From Mediterraneibacter glycyrrhizinilyticus (GTDB lineage Bacteria > Bacillota > Clostridia > Lachnospirales > Lachnospiraceae): a stretch of 64,000 nt of DNA. This document shows, one piece after another, positions 24,996 through 34,149 of the stretch. The notes below the pieces were generated by a model that was given only the letters and a program-made list of their open reading frames with translations, searched no databases and was not told the origin of the DNA. Where the stretch lies: the NCBI RefSeq assembly GCF_015560805.1, contig NZ_JADMSO010000001.1:186001-250000 (forward strand), read 5' to 3'. The translations under genes and the position numbers were made by a program. Numbering within the stretch: the stretch's first letter is position 1; every line of letters starts with the position of its first letter.

Positions 24996-25456
24996 ACTTG
25001 AAAGTAAAAATGATTAATATCAATCCCGATCAGCATCATGAGATACTTGAAAAATGCCCTGTGCTCGGAGAGTACAGCCAGTTTGTAGAAGCAGTGCGAG
25101 CCCATCAGCGGACAGGAGAAGAAAATGCATTGCAGAACGCGGTGGACGAATGTATCAGGCGAGGAATCCTCTCAGAATATCTGCGGAAAAAGGGAAGCGA
25201 GGCGGTCAATATGCTAATAGCTGAGTATGATTATGATATGGATATTAAAGTGCAGAGGGAAGAAGCAAAAGAAGAGGGAATCCGGTTGGGAACTGTGAAT
25301 AATATCCTGGAATTCCTGGAAGATCTGGGAGAAATCCCGGAGACTTTGAAAAGCAAGATTATGCAAGAAGAAAAACCGGATATTTTGAAAAAATGGCTGA
25401 AACTGGCGGCAAAAGCGGAGACGGTTGAAGAATTTGAGAAAAAGATAGAAAAATAA
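24996..25456 (+). pseudogene. Tandem duplicate of the 3' half of the Rpn-family gene
   Basis: Bases 24996-25456 repeat 24468-24976 almost exactly (offset 528 nt), beginning ACTTGAAAGT in both. The frame stays open from 24998 for 152 codons, but the nuclease core and a normal ribosome binding site are missing. It lacks 48 nt (16 codons, IEQGIARGKELGKVEG) relative to the upstream copy. It may be a reserve of C-terminal variation or simply a remnant. Confidence 0.85.
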
Positions 25457-25519
25457 AATGCTGCTGCGCTTGGAAAATACATCCTTGCGCAGCGACACAG
25501 CAACTGTCTTTCAGTCGTC

Positions 25520-26380
25520 TTATTTCCGCACCCATCGTCCGGAGGCGCCGCACGGCAGTACCAGTCCGGTATTTCGTACCGGAAGTCCGATCTCCTGGGA
25601 TTCTACATGTCCGTTCCAGTCTTTTAATTCTGTTGCGATCAGGTAGGTGAGCACTGCCGGGGCCAGCCCAGTCGTGTAGGAGTTTACAAGGAAGAACAGC
25701 GCGTCTTTGGACAGGATTTTCGTACAAAGATGGATCAGCGGGTGGATCATATCTTCGATCTTCCAGATTTCTCCTTTTGGTCCGCGCCCGTAAGACGGCG
25801 GATCCATGATGATCGCATCGTAAGTATTGCCGCGGCGGATTTCCCGTTCTACAAATTTGACACAGTCATCCACAAGCCAGCGGATCGGCGCATCTTTCAA
25901 ACCGGAAGAGACCGCGTTTTCTTTCGCCCATGTGACCATTCCTTTGGAAGCGTCCACATGAGTGACTTGTGCGCCGGCAGCTGCAGCTGCGAGTGTGGCG
26001 CCGCCTGTGTAGGCGAACAGATTCAGGACTTTGACCGGGCGGTCGGCATTTTGGATCAGGTCAGAAAACCAGTCCCAGTTTGTCGCCTGCTCCGGAAACA
26101 GTCCGGTATGTTTGAAACTGAATGGCTTCAGGTTGAAAGTCAGCGATTTATAATGAATCTGCCACTGCTGCGGGAGATCGAAAAATTCCCACTCGCCGCC
26201 GCCTTTTTTACTGCGGTGATAATGTCCGTTTTTGTGCTTCCAGCCCGGATCGTTCTTCGGGGTGTTCCAGATGACCTGAGGGTCCGGACGAACGAGCGTA
26301 TAATTTCCCCAGCGCTCTAATTTTTCACCGGAGGAACAATCTATTACTTCATAATCTTTCCATTGATCTGCAATCCACAT
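25520..26380 (-). CDS. Class I SAM-dependent methyltransferase, RlmI/RlmK-like
   Basis: 286 aa. After an N-terminal region (WGNYTLVRPDPQVIWNTPK) comes the SAM motif I VLNLFAYTGGATLAAAAAGA, the acidic VTHVDASKGMVTWAKEN, and motif IV AIIMDPPSYGRGPKGE. This arrangement is that of 23S rRNA cytosine methyltransferases of the RlmI/YccW group, but the PUA domain of RlmI is absent, so the RNA target is uncertain. It is a lone minus-strand gene, convergent with the Rpn-family gene. Confidence 0.85.
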   Translation of the reverse strand: MWIADQWKDYEVIDCSSGEKLERWGNYTLVRPDPQVIWNTPKNDPGWKHKNGHYHRSKKGGGEWEFFDLPQQWQIHYKSLTFNLKPFSFKHTGLFPEQATNWDWFSDLIQNADRPVKVLNLFAYTGGATLAAAAAGAQVTHVDASKGMVTWAKENAVSSGLKDAPIRWLVDDCVKFVEREIRRGNTYDAIIMDPPSYGRGPKGEIWKIEDMIHPLIHLCTKILSKDALFFLVNSYTTGLAPAVLTYLIATELKDWNGHVESQEIGLPVRNTGLVLPCGASGRWVRK

Positions 26381-26513
26381 GATTTGATCTATCCTTTCTC
26401 TTACAAACTATTCTAATCGATTCTCTTTGTTACTTTACCAGAAATGGAGCAAATAATCTATACATTAATTCATACATCTTTAAAAATCGTTCTTTTATTT
26501 TTAAAGAATTTTT

Positions 26514-26558
26514 AGCGTCAGTGTGCAAAGGGCGTTTATCCCCTTGTACACTTATGCT
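26514..26558. repeat. Palindromic repeat, GTGTACAAGGGG family, short form
   Basis: AGCGTCAGTGTGCAAAGGG and CCCCTTGTACACTTATGCT are inverted copies around a 7-nt loop. The ends match those of the 7915-8190 element. Confidence 0.65.
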
Positions 26559-26624
26559 ACCGAAAGAAAATGGCGGGAAAAATCAGGCGAACAGGCAGAA
26601 GAGAAAACTAAAAAAGTCAATATA

Positions 26625-26654
26625 GGTTGAAAAATATAAATATTCAACCGTTTT
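26625..26654 (+). promoter_or_regulatory. Inverted repeat upstream of the sugar ABC operon
   Basis: GGTTGAA and TTCAACC are separated by 11 nt and followed by GTTTTT. It is either an operator just upstream of the promoter or a terminator insulating the operon. Confidence 0.45.
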
Positions 26655-26675
26655 TATGAGACTTATGAATGAATA

Positions 26676-26704
26676 TTGATATTTGAAAAAAGCTTTGATA
26701 GAAT
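26676..26704 (+). promoter_or_regulatory. Promoter of the sugar ABC operon
   Basis: TTGATA, a 17-nt spacer and TAGAAT, ending about 57 nt before the ATG at 26761. Confidence 0.65.
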
Positions 26705-26760
26705 GTGTACAGAAAAAAGAAGGAATTCCGAAAAAAATTGTTGAAAAAGGAGAGATGGTT

Positions 26761-28116
26761 ATGAAAAGGAAAAAAATTGTTTGTTTACTTTTATCGGGCT
26801 TACTGACAATGGGACTGGTAAGCGGATGCGGAAGCAGTTCATCCGATGAAGGCGGCGACGCAAAGAACGAGACAAAGACAGAAGACACGAAAAAAGACGA
26901 TGCGGCAAAAGAGGAAGCTTCCGGAGACAAGATCACTCTTCGTATGGCGTGGTGGGGATCACAGACAAGACATGATGCGACAAACAAAGTGATCGAGATG
27001 TACGAGGAACAGAATCCGAATGTAGATATCGAAGCGGAATTTTATGACTTTGACAGCTATTTTACAAAATTGGATACATTGGTAGCGGCAGAAGATCCAT
27101 GGGATATTATCCAGATGGGCGGAAACTTCCCGAAATATGAAAACAGTATTGAATATCTGGACAGCTATATCGAAGATGGAACGATCGACGTCAGTGATAC
27201 AACAGATGCGTTTTTGAAAACAACACAGAATAACAATGGCGATCAGGTTGGTATTTCCGTTGGAACTAATACATATGGAATCGCTTACGACCCGGCAATG
27301 TTTGAAGAAGCCGGCGTGCCGGAACCGACGGACGACTGGACATGGGATGAGTGGAAAGATGCCTGCTTAAAGATCACAGAAGAACTTGGTGTGTACGGAA
27401 GTTCCAAGATGGACAACTTCATCGCAGGTGTGACACAGAGAGTATCTCAGGCAGAGAAAGATGCGAACTTCTTTAATATGGAGGGAACAGGACTCGCTTG
27501 GGATGATCCGGAGCCGATCGCAGACTATTTTGCAATGATCCAGGAACTGACGGAAGCAGGAGCTTATCCGGATGCTGGAGCGATCAAGGAGATCAAAGAT
27601 ATTGAAAACGACTACCTTGTAACAGGCGACGCGGCAATGACATGGGTAGCTTCCAACCAGATCAACTCCATCGTAAACGCAGCGGGAAGAGAGATCAAGG
27701 TTGCACCGGTTCCGAGAATGGAGAAAGACGGCGCTTACGGAATGATCGTACAGTCATCCCAGATGCTCTGCGTATCCAAAACTTCCGAATACAAACAGGA
27801 AGCTGCAAAATTCATCAACTACTTTGTAAACGACATCGAAGCAAATAAAGTGCTCAACGGAGAACGTGGCGTTCCGATCATGACTGAAGTTCGCGAGACG
27901 GTAAAAGCGCAGGCGGATGATTCCAGCAAGATGATCTATGACTTTGTAGACAAGATCGGTAACTTCCCTGTGGAAAACAGCAACGTGATCAGTCCGGAAC
28001 CGAAGACAGAGATCGAAGACTATGACAAACTGCTGATCGAAAAAGTACAGTACGGCGAGATGACGCCGGAAGAAGCTGCAGACGATCTGCTCGAATTTGC
28101 AAAAGGAAAATTCTAA
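26761..28116 (+). CDS. Sugar ABC transporter substrate-binding lipoprotein
   Basis: 451 aa from ATG 26761 with AAAGGAG upstream. The signal peptide ends in the lipobox LVSGC (Cys23), followed by a Ser/Asp/Lys-rich linker and a family 1 extracellular binding fold beginning ITLRMAWWGSQTRHDATNK. It captures oligosaccharides at the cell surface for the two permeases downstream. The ATPase is not encoded here and is probably a shared MsmK-type protein. Substrate likely a xylo- or pectic oligosaccharide, inferred from the hydrolases of the locus. Confidence 0.94.
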   Translation: MKRKKIVCLLLSGLLTMGLVSGCGSSSSDEGGDAKNETKTEDTKKDDAAKEEASGDKITLRMAWWGSQTRHDATNKVIEMYEEQNPNVDIEAEFYDFDSYFTKLDTLVAAEDPWDIIQMGGNFPKYENSIEYLDSYIEDGTIDVSDTTDAFLKTTQNNNGDQVGISVGTNTYGIAYDPAMFEEAGVPEPTDDWTWDEWKDACLKITEELGVYGSSKMDNFIAGVTQRVSQAEKDANFFNMEGTGLAWDDPEPIADYFAMIQELTEAGAYPDAGAIKEIKDIENDYLVTGDAAMTWVASNQINSIVNAAGREIKVAPVPRMEKDGAYGMIVQSSQMLCVSKTSEYKQEAAKFINYFVNDIEANKVLNGERGVPIMTEVRETVKAQADDSSKMIYDFVDKIGNFPVENSNVISPEPKTEIEDYDKLLIEKVQYGEMTPEEAADDLLEFAKGKF

Positions 28117-28131
28117 CCAGGACATAGAAAA

Positions 28132-28175
28132 GGGCAGAAATATTTGGATTTCAGATGTTTCTGCCCGCTTCTTTT
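28132..28175 (+). terminator. Intra-operon terminator between binding protein and permease genes
   Basis: GGGCAGAAA and TTTCTGCCC make a perfect 9-bp stem with a 17-nt loop, followed by GCTTCTTTT. Partial termination here would give more binding protein than permease, a common arrangement in these operons. Confidence 0.7.
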
Positions 28176-28208
28176 ACTCTGGGCGAATCTATGAAGGATG
28201 GAAATGAT

Positions 28209-29111
28209 ATGGAAAAACAACGAAATTTCAAGAAATTTTTATACAGCAACAATACGGCGGGATATGTTTTTTCGTTGCCCTTTATTGTCGGATTCCTCGG
28301 ATTTACTTTGATTCCGATCCTTGTATCCATGTACTATTCGGTTACGGATTACAAACTGGGGCAAGAGGCAAATTTTATCGGTTTACAGAACTATCTCGAT
28401 CTTTTTGCGGATGAACGTTTTATGAATTCCATGAAGGTGACGGTGATCTATGTTGTGATCTCGGTACCCGTGAAACTGGCGTTTGCCCTGCTTGTGGCAT
28501 ATTTTTTGACCAAACAGAGAAGAGGCGTTACGTTCTATCGTTCTTTGTATTATGTGCCGTCTCTGATCGGCGGAAGTGTTGCGGTAGCGCTTGTCTGGAA
28601 AACGATCTTTTCCAGAAGAGGTCTTGCAAATGCGATACTCGCCGGGCTTGGTCTGGACAAAATCTCATGGCTCGGTGATCCGAAAACGGCAATGGGAATT
28701 TTGATCGCGATGTCGGCATGGCAGTTCGGATCTTCGATGATCATTTTCGCGGCGGGATTGAAAGAGATTCCGACAACATATTACGAAGCGGCGGACATTG
28801 ACGGGGCAAATAAATTCCAGCGTTTTGTGAAGATCACACTGCCGTGTCTTTCCCCGATCATTTTGTACAACCTTGTCATGCAGACGATCTCGGCGTTTAT
28901 GTCATTTACGCAGGCGTTTGTCATCACACAGGGAGGACCGAACGATTCGACGAACTTCTATGCACTGTACGTCTATAATCATGCGTTCAAGTGGTCGAAC
29001 ATGGGATATGCGAGCGCAATGTCATGGATCATGCTGATCATTATCAGCGCACTGACATTGATCATCTTTAAAACATCAAAATTCTGGGTATTTTCAGAAT
29101 CTGACAGCTAG
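28209..29111 (+). CDS. Sugar ABC transporter permease, MalF/UgpA type
   Basis: 300 aa from ATG 28209 (AAGGA 10 nt upstream). Six membrane segments are predicted from the hydrophobic pattern, and the cytoplasmic EAA loop is EAADIDGANKFQRFVKITLP. It forms the channel with the next gene product. Earlier in-frame ATGs at 28155 and 28191 lie in or near the preceding hairpin and are less likely starts. Confidence 0.94.
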   Translation: MEKQRNFKKFLYSNNTAGYVFSLPFIVGFLGFTLIPILVSMYYSVTDYKLGQEANFIGLQNYLDLFADERFMNSMKVTVIYVVISVPVKLAFALLVAYFLTKQRRGVTFYRSLYYVPSLIGGSVAVALVWKTIFSRRGLANAILAGLGLDKISWLGDPKTAMGILIAMSAWQFGSSMIIFAAGLKEIPTTYYEAADIDGANKFQRFVKITLPCLSPIILYNLVMQTISAFMSFTQAFVITQGGPNDSTNFYALYVYNHAFKWSNMGYASAMSWIMLIIISALTLIIFKTSKFWVFSESDS

Positions 29112-29125
29112 GAGGAGAAAGCGTT

Positions 29126-29968
29126 ATGAGAACAAAACATCGTATAGAAAGTGTATTATATCATGTTCTGATCTGCGGTTTCGGGTTCATTATGATATAT
29201 CCGGTATTATGGATGATCAGCGGTGCATTTAAAAACAATACGGAAATATTGAACGGCGGTCTGAGCCTGATCCCGGAGGTATGGCGTTGGGAAAACTTCG
29301 TCAACGGCTGGTCCGGTTTCGGAGGCATTTCGTTCGGGACATTCTTCAAAAATTCGCTGATCGTGGCAGGCGTTTCCACATTCGGAACCGTGATCAGTTC
29401 CGCGTGTGTTGCGTATGCATTTTCAAGGATCAAATTCAAAGGAAGCAAGATCTGGTTTACGGCAATGCTCTGTACCATGATGCTTCCGGCGCAGATCATT
29501 TTGGTGCCGCAGTATATTATTTACAATAAACTGGGATGGGTCGGAACATATCTTCCGCTGATCCTGCCGCATTTCTTTGGTCAGGCATTTTTTATCTATC
29601 AGATGATGCAGTTTATCAAAGGAATCCCGCGGGAACTTGACGAGGCGGCGACCATTGACGGATGCAGCAGATATTCGATATTTACAAGGATCATCCTGCC
29701 GCTTCTGAAACCGTCGATCGTGACGACGATCATCATCCAGTTCTATTGGAAGTGGGACGATTTTATGGGGCCGATGATCTATCTGAACAAACCGGAGATG
29801 TACACAGCGTCGCTGGCGATCAAACAGTTCGCGGATTCGTCTTCGACAACCGATTACGGCGCGATGTTCGCGATGTCGGCATTGTCTCTGATCCCGGTAT
29901 TTTTGATCTTTTTGTTCTTCAATAAATATCTGGTTGAGGGAATCAGCAGCAGCGGACTGAAAGGATAA
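29126..29968 (+). CDS. Sugar ABC transporter permease, MalG type
   Basis: 280 aa with a membrane-spanning N terminus (VLICGFGFIMIYPVLWMISGAF), the AAA-type loop DEAATIDGCSRYSIFTRIILP and the usual C-terminal helix. The ATG is preceded by AGGAGGAG; the 14-nt gap shows cotranscription with the other permease. Confidence 0.95.
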   Translation: MRTKHRIESVLYHVLICGFGFIMIYPVLWMISGAFKNNTEILNGGLSLIPEVWRWENFVNGWSGFGGISFGTFFKNSLIVAGVSTFGTVISSACVAYAFSRIKFKGSKIWFTAMLCTMMLPAQIILVPQYIIYNKLGWVGTYLPLILPHFFGQAFFIYQMMQFIKGIPRELDEAATIDGCSRYSIFTRIILPLLKPSIVTTIIIQFYWKWDDFMGPMIYLNKPEMYTASLAIKQFADSSSTTDYGAMFAMSALSLIPVFLIFLFFNKYLVEGISSSGLKG

Positions 29969-30007
29969 CAGCAGATCATGCAAGAATGACGACAAAGGAG
30001 AATGACG

Positions 30008-31591
30008 ATGATTCAAAATCCGATTTTAAAAGGGTTCTGCCCGGACCCGAGTATTGTCCGGGCAGGGGATGATTACTATATTGCGGTCTCGACGTTTGAG
30101 TGGTGGCCGGGAGTGAAGCTGTTTCTCTCGAAAGATCTGCAGAATTGGATGCAGATCGGGGCGGCGCTTACGAGAAAAAGCCAGCTGGACATGATCGGGG
30201 ACCCGACGTCCGGCGGGGTATGGGCGCCGTGCCTGAGTTATGATAACGGGCGGTTTTATCTCGTGTTCACCGATGTGAAGACGAAAAAAGGCAGGTTTTA
30301 TAATACGCATAATTATCTGGTTTGGACAGACGACATCCGGGGGGAGTGGTCCGAACCGGTTTATTTGAACAGTATTGGATTTGATCCGTCTTTGTTCCAT
30401 GACAATGACGGAAAAAAATATCTGATCAATATGGTCAACGGATTTAAAGGCGTGCTTGTTCAGGAGATCGATCCGCAGACATGGGAGCTGATCGGCGAGC
30501 GGAAAAAAGTCTATGCGGGCTCCGGTATCGGCTGTACCGAGGGACCGCATATGTACCACATCGGAGAATGGTATTATCTTCTGACGGCGGAGGGAGGAAC
30601 CGGTTACGATCACTGTGTTACGGTCGCACGATCCAGGAGCGTGTGGGGACCTTTTGAGACCGATCCGCACAATCCGCTTCTGACTTCCGAGCGGGGACGG
30701 GATGATGCCTTGCAGAAATGCGGGCACGGAGATCTGGTGCAGACCCAGAGCGGCGAGTGGTATCTGGCACATCTGTGCGCACGACCGAAGAATGGAGACG
30801 ATCTCTGTGTGCTCGGTCGGGAAACTGCCATTCAAAAACTGGTGCTGGATGCGGACGGATGGTTCCGTTTGAAATGTGGCGGACGGTATGCCAAAAATCA
30901 GACGGAAAGTCCGGAAGAGATCGTGCCGGGAAATGCGGAAGTAGTTCCGGCGCTTGATCGATTTGTGCCGGAGAATCTGACAGAAAACGGATGGAACCGA
31001 TGGCAGAACGGTTATTGTTCCCCGAGAAGACCGCTGGGAAGCGACGCAAGCCTGACTGCGCGAAACGGGTATCTCAGGCTGATCGGAAGAGAATCTCTCA
31101 ATTCCCTGCATCGGGTGACGCTGGCGGCAAAGCGTCAGACGGCGCTTTGTATGGAAGCGTGCACGCGGATGGAATTTCATCCGGAATACGAGGAACAACT
31201 GGCTGGGCTCGCTTATATGTATGACGCGATGAATTTCTATCTGTTCGGAAAGACCGTGGATGCGGAGGGAGATCCGGTTCTGGTACTGTTAAAAAGCGAC
31301 GGTGGTGTGATCACGGATGAAACGGAACCGATCCGGCTGGAGACAGACGATGCGGTGGCTTTCCGTGCGCGTACCGGTCAGGACGGAGCGAAAGTAACGT
31401 TTTCCTATCGGCAGAACGGTGTGTGGAATACGGTGAAAGAAGACTGCACGACGGAGATTTTGACAGATGAACATTGCCGCGGGTTTACAGGGGCACATTT
31501 CGGAATGTATGTCCATGATATGACAGGGCTTGCCCTGCATGCGGATTTTGAATGGTTTTATCTTGGAGAACCACAGGAGGATGAAACATGA
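30008..31591 (+). CDS. Glycoside hydrolase family 43 beta-xylosidase-like enzyme
   Basis: 527 aa; ATG 30008 is 7 nt after AAAGGAG, whereas an ATG at 30002 is too close. The five-blade propeller starts NPILKGFCPDPSIVRAGDDYY with the catalytic base Asp in CPDPS; the pKa-modulating Asp is in GFDPSLFHD and the acid Glu in CTEGPHMY. The last ~200 residues match the jelly-roll domain of GH43 xylosidases and arabinofuranosidases. No signal peptide, so it acts on imported xylo-oligosaccharides or arabinosides. Confidence 0.93.
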   Translation: MIQNPILKGFCPDPSIVRAGDDYYIAVSTFEWWPGVKLFLSKDLQNWMQIGAALTRKSQLDMIGDPTSGGVWAPCLSYDNGRFYLVFTDVKTKKGRFYNTHNYLVWTDDIRGEWSEPVYLNSIGFDPSLFHDNDGKKYLINMVNGFKGVLVQEIDPQTWELIGERKKVYAGSGIGCTEGPHMYHIGEWYYLLTAEGGTGYDHCVTVARSRSVWGPFETDPHNPLLTSERGRDDALQKCGHGDLVQTQSGEWYLAHLCARPKNGDDLCVLGRETAIQKLVLDADGWFRLKCGGRYAKNQTESPEEIVPGNAEVVPALDRFVPENLTENGWNRWQNGYCSPRRPLGSDASLTARNGYLRLIGRESLNSLHRVTLAAKRQTALCMEACTRMEFHPEYEEQLAGLAYMYDAMNFYLFGKTVDAEGDPVLVLLKSDGGVITDETEPIRLETDDAVAFRARTGQDGAKVTFSYRQNGVWNTVKEDCTTEILTDEHCRGFTGAHFGMYVHDMTGLALHADFEWFYLGEPQEDET

Positions 31592-32973
31592 GCAGAGTGA
31601 CATTTCAGAGCAGCGACAGCCTTGTGCAGAAGCTGTTCGATACGGCGGAAGAAAAATTAAAGCAGAATCTGAAAGATTTTGCGGGCAGAACGGTGCTGAT
31701 CGAGGGCGGCGGATATGAAAAGATATGGCTGGAAACACAGCCAATGGGCGGGGAGATGTATGCGAAACGTGATATGGTTCCGGCGCTGAACAATCAGCTT
31801 TTATTTATGGAATGTCAGCGTGCGGACGGTCGGATTCCGGGCAGTATCGCGCTGATCGACGGAAAGATCACGCCGCAGTTCAACAAGTTTCAGGGATTCT
31901 GTTTTCCGGAACCGGCGCTGAACATGTACTATCTGATGGGAAAAGATGCGGATTACCTGGAGCTGCTCCACCGGACGCTTCGGCGGTTTGACGAATATTT
32001 GTGGAAGACGCGGGATTCCGACGGGGACGGATGTCTGGAGACATGGTGCAAATATGATACCGGAGAGGATCATGCGATGCGGTATGGGGATGCGCCGGAT
32101 GCATGGGAGGAGGAGACGCCGCCCGAGGGCTGCGAGGCAGTGCCGATCGCGTCCATGGATGTGATGAGCTATTCCTATTCCTGCCGCAGTGTTCTTGCGG
32201 AAATCTGCCGGATCGCCGGAAAAGAGGACGAGGCGGAGCAATGGGAAGAGAAAAGCAGTCAGGTGCTTCAGAAGATGAAAGATTACCTTTGGGACGAAGA
32301 AAAAGGCGCGTACTTTGACCGGGACAAACATCACAAGCAGATGCCGGTGCTCATCCATAATACATTGCGGACGATGTACTGGGGCAGCATCACGCAGGAG
32401 ATGGCAGATCGATTTGTGAAAGAACATCTGCTCAATCCGAACGAGTTTTGGACAAAACTGCCGCTTCCGTCTGTGGCGGTCAATGATCCGCTCTTCCGGA
32501 ATGTGACGACGAATAACTGGAGCGGTCAGGTGGAGGCTCTGACGTATCAGCGGGCGATCCGCGCGCTGGAAAAATACGGATATGACGAACTGATCCCGGT
32601 GTTGGGGCGGAAATTGTTTGAGGCGATCGGAGAGCGGTGCGTGTTTGTACAGCAGTACGATCCGTTTACATCGGTTCCGTCCGCGGTCGCTTTGGAGGGA
32701 GAGCAGGACGCCTATGGTCCGGCAATGCTCTCGGTATTGGAATATATTTCCAGAATGCACGGCGTCCACATTGAGAAAGAAACCGTGTGTTTTGGAAGCT
32801 GGGGCAAAGAACAGACCGAATATGAGCAGGAGTGGAACGGCGTGCGCTACCGGATCGTAAATGACGGCAGTCAGGCAGAGGGATTCCGAAATGGGGAAAA
32901 ACTCTTTACGGTTCCGTCGGGGACGCGTGTGATCACGGACTATGCCGGCAATATTTTGCAGACACACCGTTGA
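31588..32973 (+). CDS. MGH1-like glycoside hydrolase (GH63-type (alpha/alpha)6 barrel)
   Basis: 461 aa, overlapping the GH43 stop by ATGA. The helical-barrel signatures are WLETQPMGGEMYAKRD, KTRDSDGDGCLETWCKYDTGEDH and, near the end, NVTTNNWSGQVEALTYQRA. This is the mannosylglycerate hydrolase MGH1-like domain shared with trehalases and GH63 glucosidases. Translational coupling to GH43 suggests it trims another bond of the same imported oligosaccharide; the specificity is not deducible. Confidence 0.82.
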   Translation: MSRVTFQSSDSLVQKLFDTAEEKLKQNLKDFAGRTVLIEGGGYEKIWLETQPMGGEMYAKRDMVPALNNQLLFMECQRADGRIPGSIALIDGKITPQFNKFQGFCFPEPALNMYYLMGKDADYLELLHRTLRRFDEYLWKTRDSDGDGCLETWCKYDTGEDHAMRYGDAPDAWEEETPPEGCEAVPIASMDVMSYSYSCRSVLAEICRIAGKEDEAEQWEEKSSQVLQKMKDYLWDEEKGAYFDRDKHHKQMPVLIHNTLRTMYWGSITQEMADRFVKEHLLNPNEFWTKLPLPSVAVNDPLFRNVTTNNWSGQVEALTYQRAIRALEKYGYDELIPVLGRKLFEAIGERCVFVQQYDPFTSVPSAVALEGEQDAYGPAMLSVLEYISRMHGVHIEKETVCFGSWGKEQTEYEQEWNGVRYRIVNDGSQAEGFRNGEKLFTVPSGTRVITDYAGNILQTHR

Positions 32974-33012
32974 GGTGCTGTCCGGAAATAGCGTTTGGCG
33001 TTGTGAACATGG

Positions 33013-33933
33013 TTAGGAGTGTGAAAGCTCATCCGGGGACAAACGTTCTCCGGCGTAGGATTTGGGGCGTTCGGTTTCTTTGAGAAAACGCTTGCGGTAT
33101 TTCAGCGGAGAAGTCTCGGTATATTTTCGGAAAATCTTCTCAAAATAGGTGATGCTTTCGTAACCGAGACAGGCGGCGATCTCGGTGATGTTCATGTCGC
33201 TTTCGATCAGCAGCTTCTGAGCCTGCAGGATCCGGTTGACATTGATATATTCGTTGACCGTATATCCGGTGATCTCCTTAAAAATCCGGCTGAGGTAACT
33301 TTTGCTGATATAAAAGTGACGGGCAACATCATCGAGAGAGCAGGCTTCGTCATAATGATCCGTGATATAAGAGGCAACTTCGGAGACTTTCTGGTGTGTT
33401 GCAGTGGTAGAGATCGAAGTTGTCCCGGCATTCAGGCGGTTGTTGTTCCAAAACCGCTGTGCAAAGAACAAAAGCCGTGCAAGCTTGGTCATCGCCATCA
33501 TTCGGTAACCGGGATCTTTTGTGCGGATCTCGGCGGCGATCCCGTTTAAAAGAGAGAGAACATATTCCTGATTTTTCGGGCAGAGTTCGAGTACCCCTTG
33601 ATTTCTGCGGAAGAAATCGGAAAGAACCAGTTCGCCGGTGCTGGCGAGAAAAGAAGAAAATGGTTCTTCCTTTAATTCAATGGCAATCCGTTCGTGGTGC
33701 GAGTCGCCGTATTGTCCCGTCTTATGGATCTGATTCCGGTCGATGAAAACGAGAGTTCCCTTTTTGACATGATAAATCTGATTCTCGATGAAGTAGTAGC
33801 GTTCACCGTCTACGAGATAGTAGATTTCATATTCTTCATGGACATGTTTGTGCGGCATGTCAAAATCATAATTCCGGACAATGCGGTCGATCGTTAGACC
33901 GACGTCGGATTCTTTGTAAACAATATTACGCAT
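33013..33933 (-). CDS. AraC-family transcriptional regulator
   Basis: 306 aa, start at 33933 with AAGGAGG six nt upstream. The N-terminal cupin domain (HKHVHEEYEIYYLVDGERYYF) is the sugar-sensing part, and the C-terminal HTH pair includes VARHFYISKSYLSRIFKEIT and IAACLGYESITYFEKIFRKYT. It lies convergent to the ABC-hydrolase operon and divergent to the GH4 gene 216 nt away, and probably controls one or both. Confidence 0.93.
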   Translation of the reverse strand: MRNIVYKESDVGLTIDRIVRNYDFDMPHKHVHEEYEIYYLVDGERYYFIENQIYHVKKGTLVFIDRNQIHKTGQYGDSHHERIAIELKEEPFSSFLASTGELVLSDFFRRNQGVLELCPKNQEYVLSLLNGIAAEIRTKDPGYRMMAMTKLARLLFFAQRFWNNNRLNAGTTSISTTATHQKVSEVASYITDHYDEACSLDDVARHFYISKSYLSRIFKEITGYTVNEYINVNRILQAQKLLIESDMNITEIAACLGYESITYFEKIFRKYTETSPLKYRKRFLKETERPKSYAGERLSPDELSHS

Positions 33934-34075
33934 AGGCGACCTCCTTACCATCCTAAAACAGATTCGGCATGTGCCGGGAATAAGGAAAATACACGGCGCC
34001 GATTCGTTTTAAGAAAAAATCAAAAAGATAATATAGTTGGAAAAATGATAAAAAAGAGTGAAATTTTATAAGAAT

Positions 34076-34098
34076 ATTATACTATATATCAGTATAAT
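34076..34098 (+). promoter_or_regulatory. Perfect palindrome overlapping a -10 box upstream of the GH4 gene
   Basis: ATTATACT and AGTATAAT are perfect 8-bp inverted repeats with a 7-nt spacer; the right arm includes a TATAAT -10 hexamer. Placement before GH4 and the divergent AraC gene fits an operator or paired divergent -10 elements. Confidence 0.5.
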
Positions 34099-34149
34099 GT
34101 CCAGTAGATATAAAGAATTTACGATAAATAAATGGAAGGGGATACGAGT

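Larger units (their letters stand above)
26381..26760. other. 380-bp intergenic region between divergent genes
   Basis: No coding frame is supported. It contains a short palindromic repeat (26514-26558), an inverted repeat GGTTGAA/TTCAACC (26625-26649) and a strong promoter (26676-26704) for the sugar-binding protein gene. Confidence 0.75.

Noticed and set aside
24468-25456. Insertion sequence causing the direct repeat
   Set aside because: No terminal inverted repeats or transposase between the copies; the pattern fits a simple tandem duplication.
30026-31198. 390-codon minus-strand frame opposite the GH43 gene
   Set aside because: It is a shadow of a well-supported GH43 gene, with no start signal and no recognisable domain.
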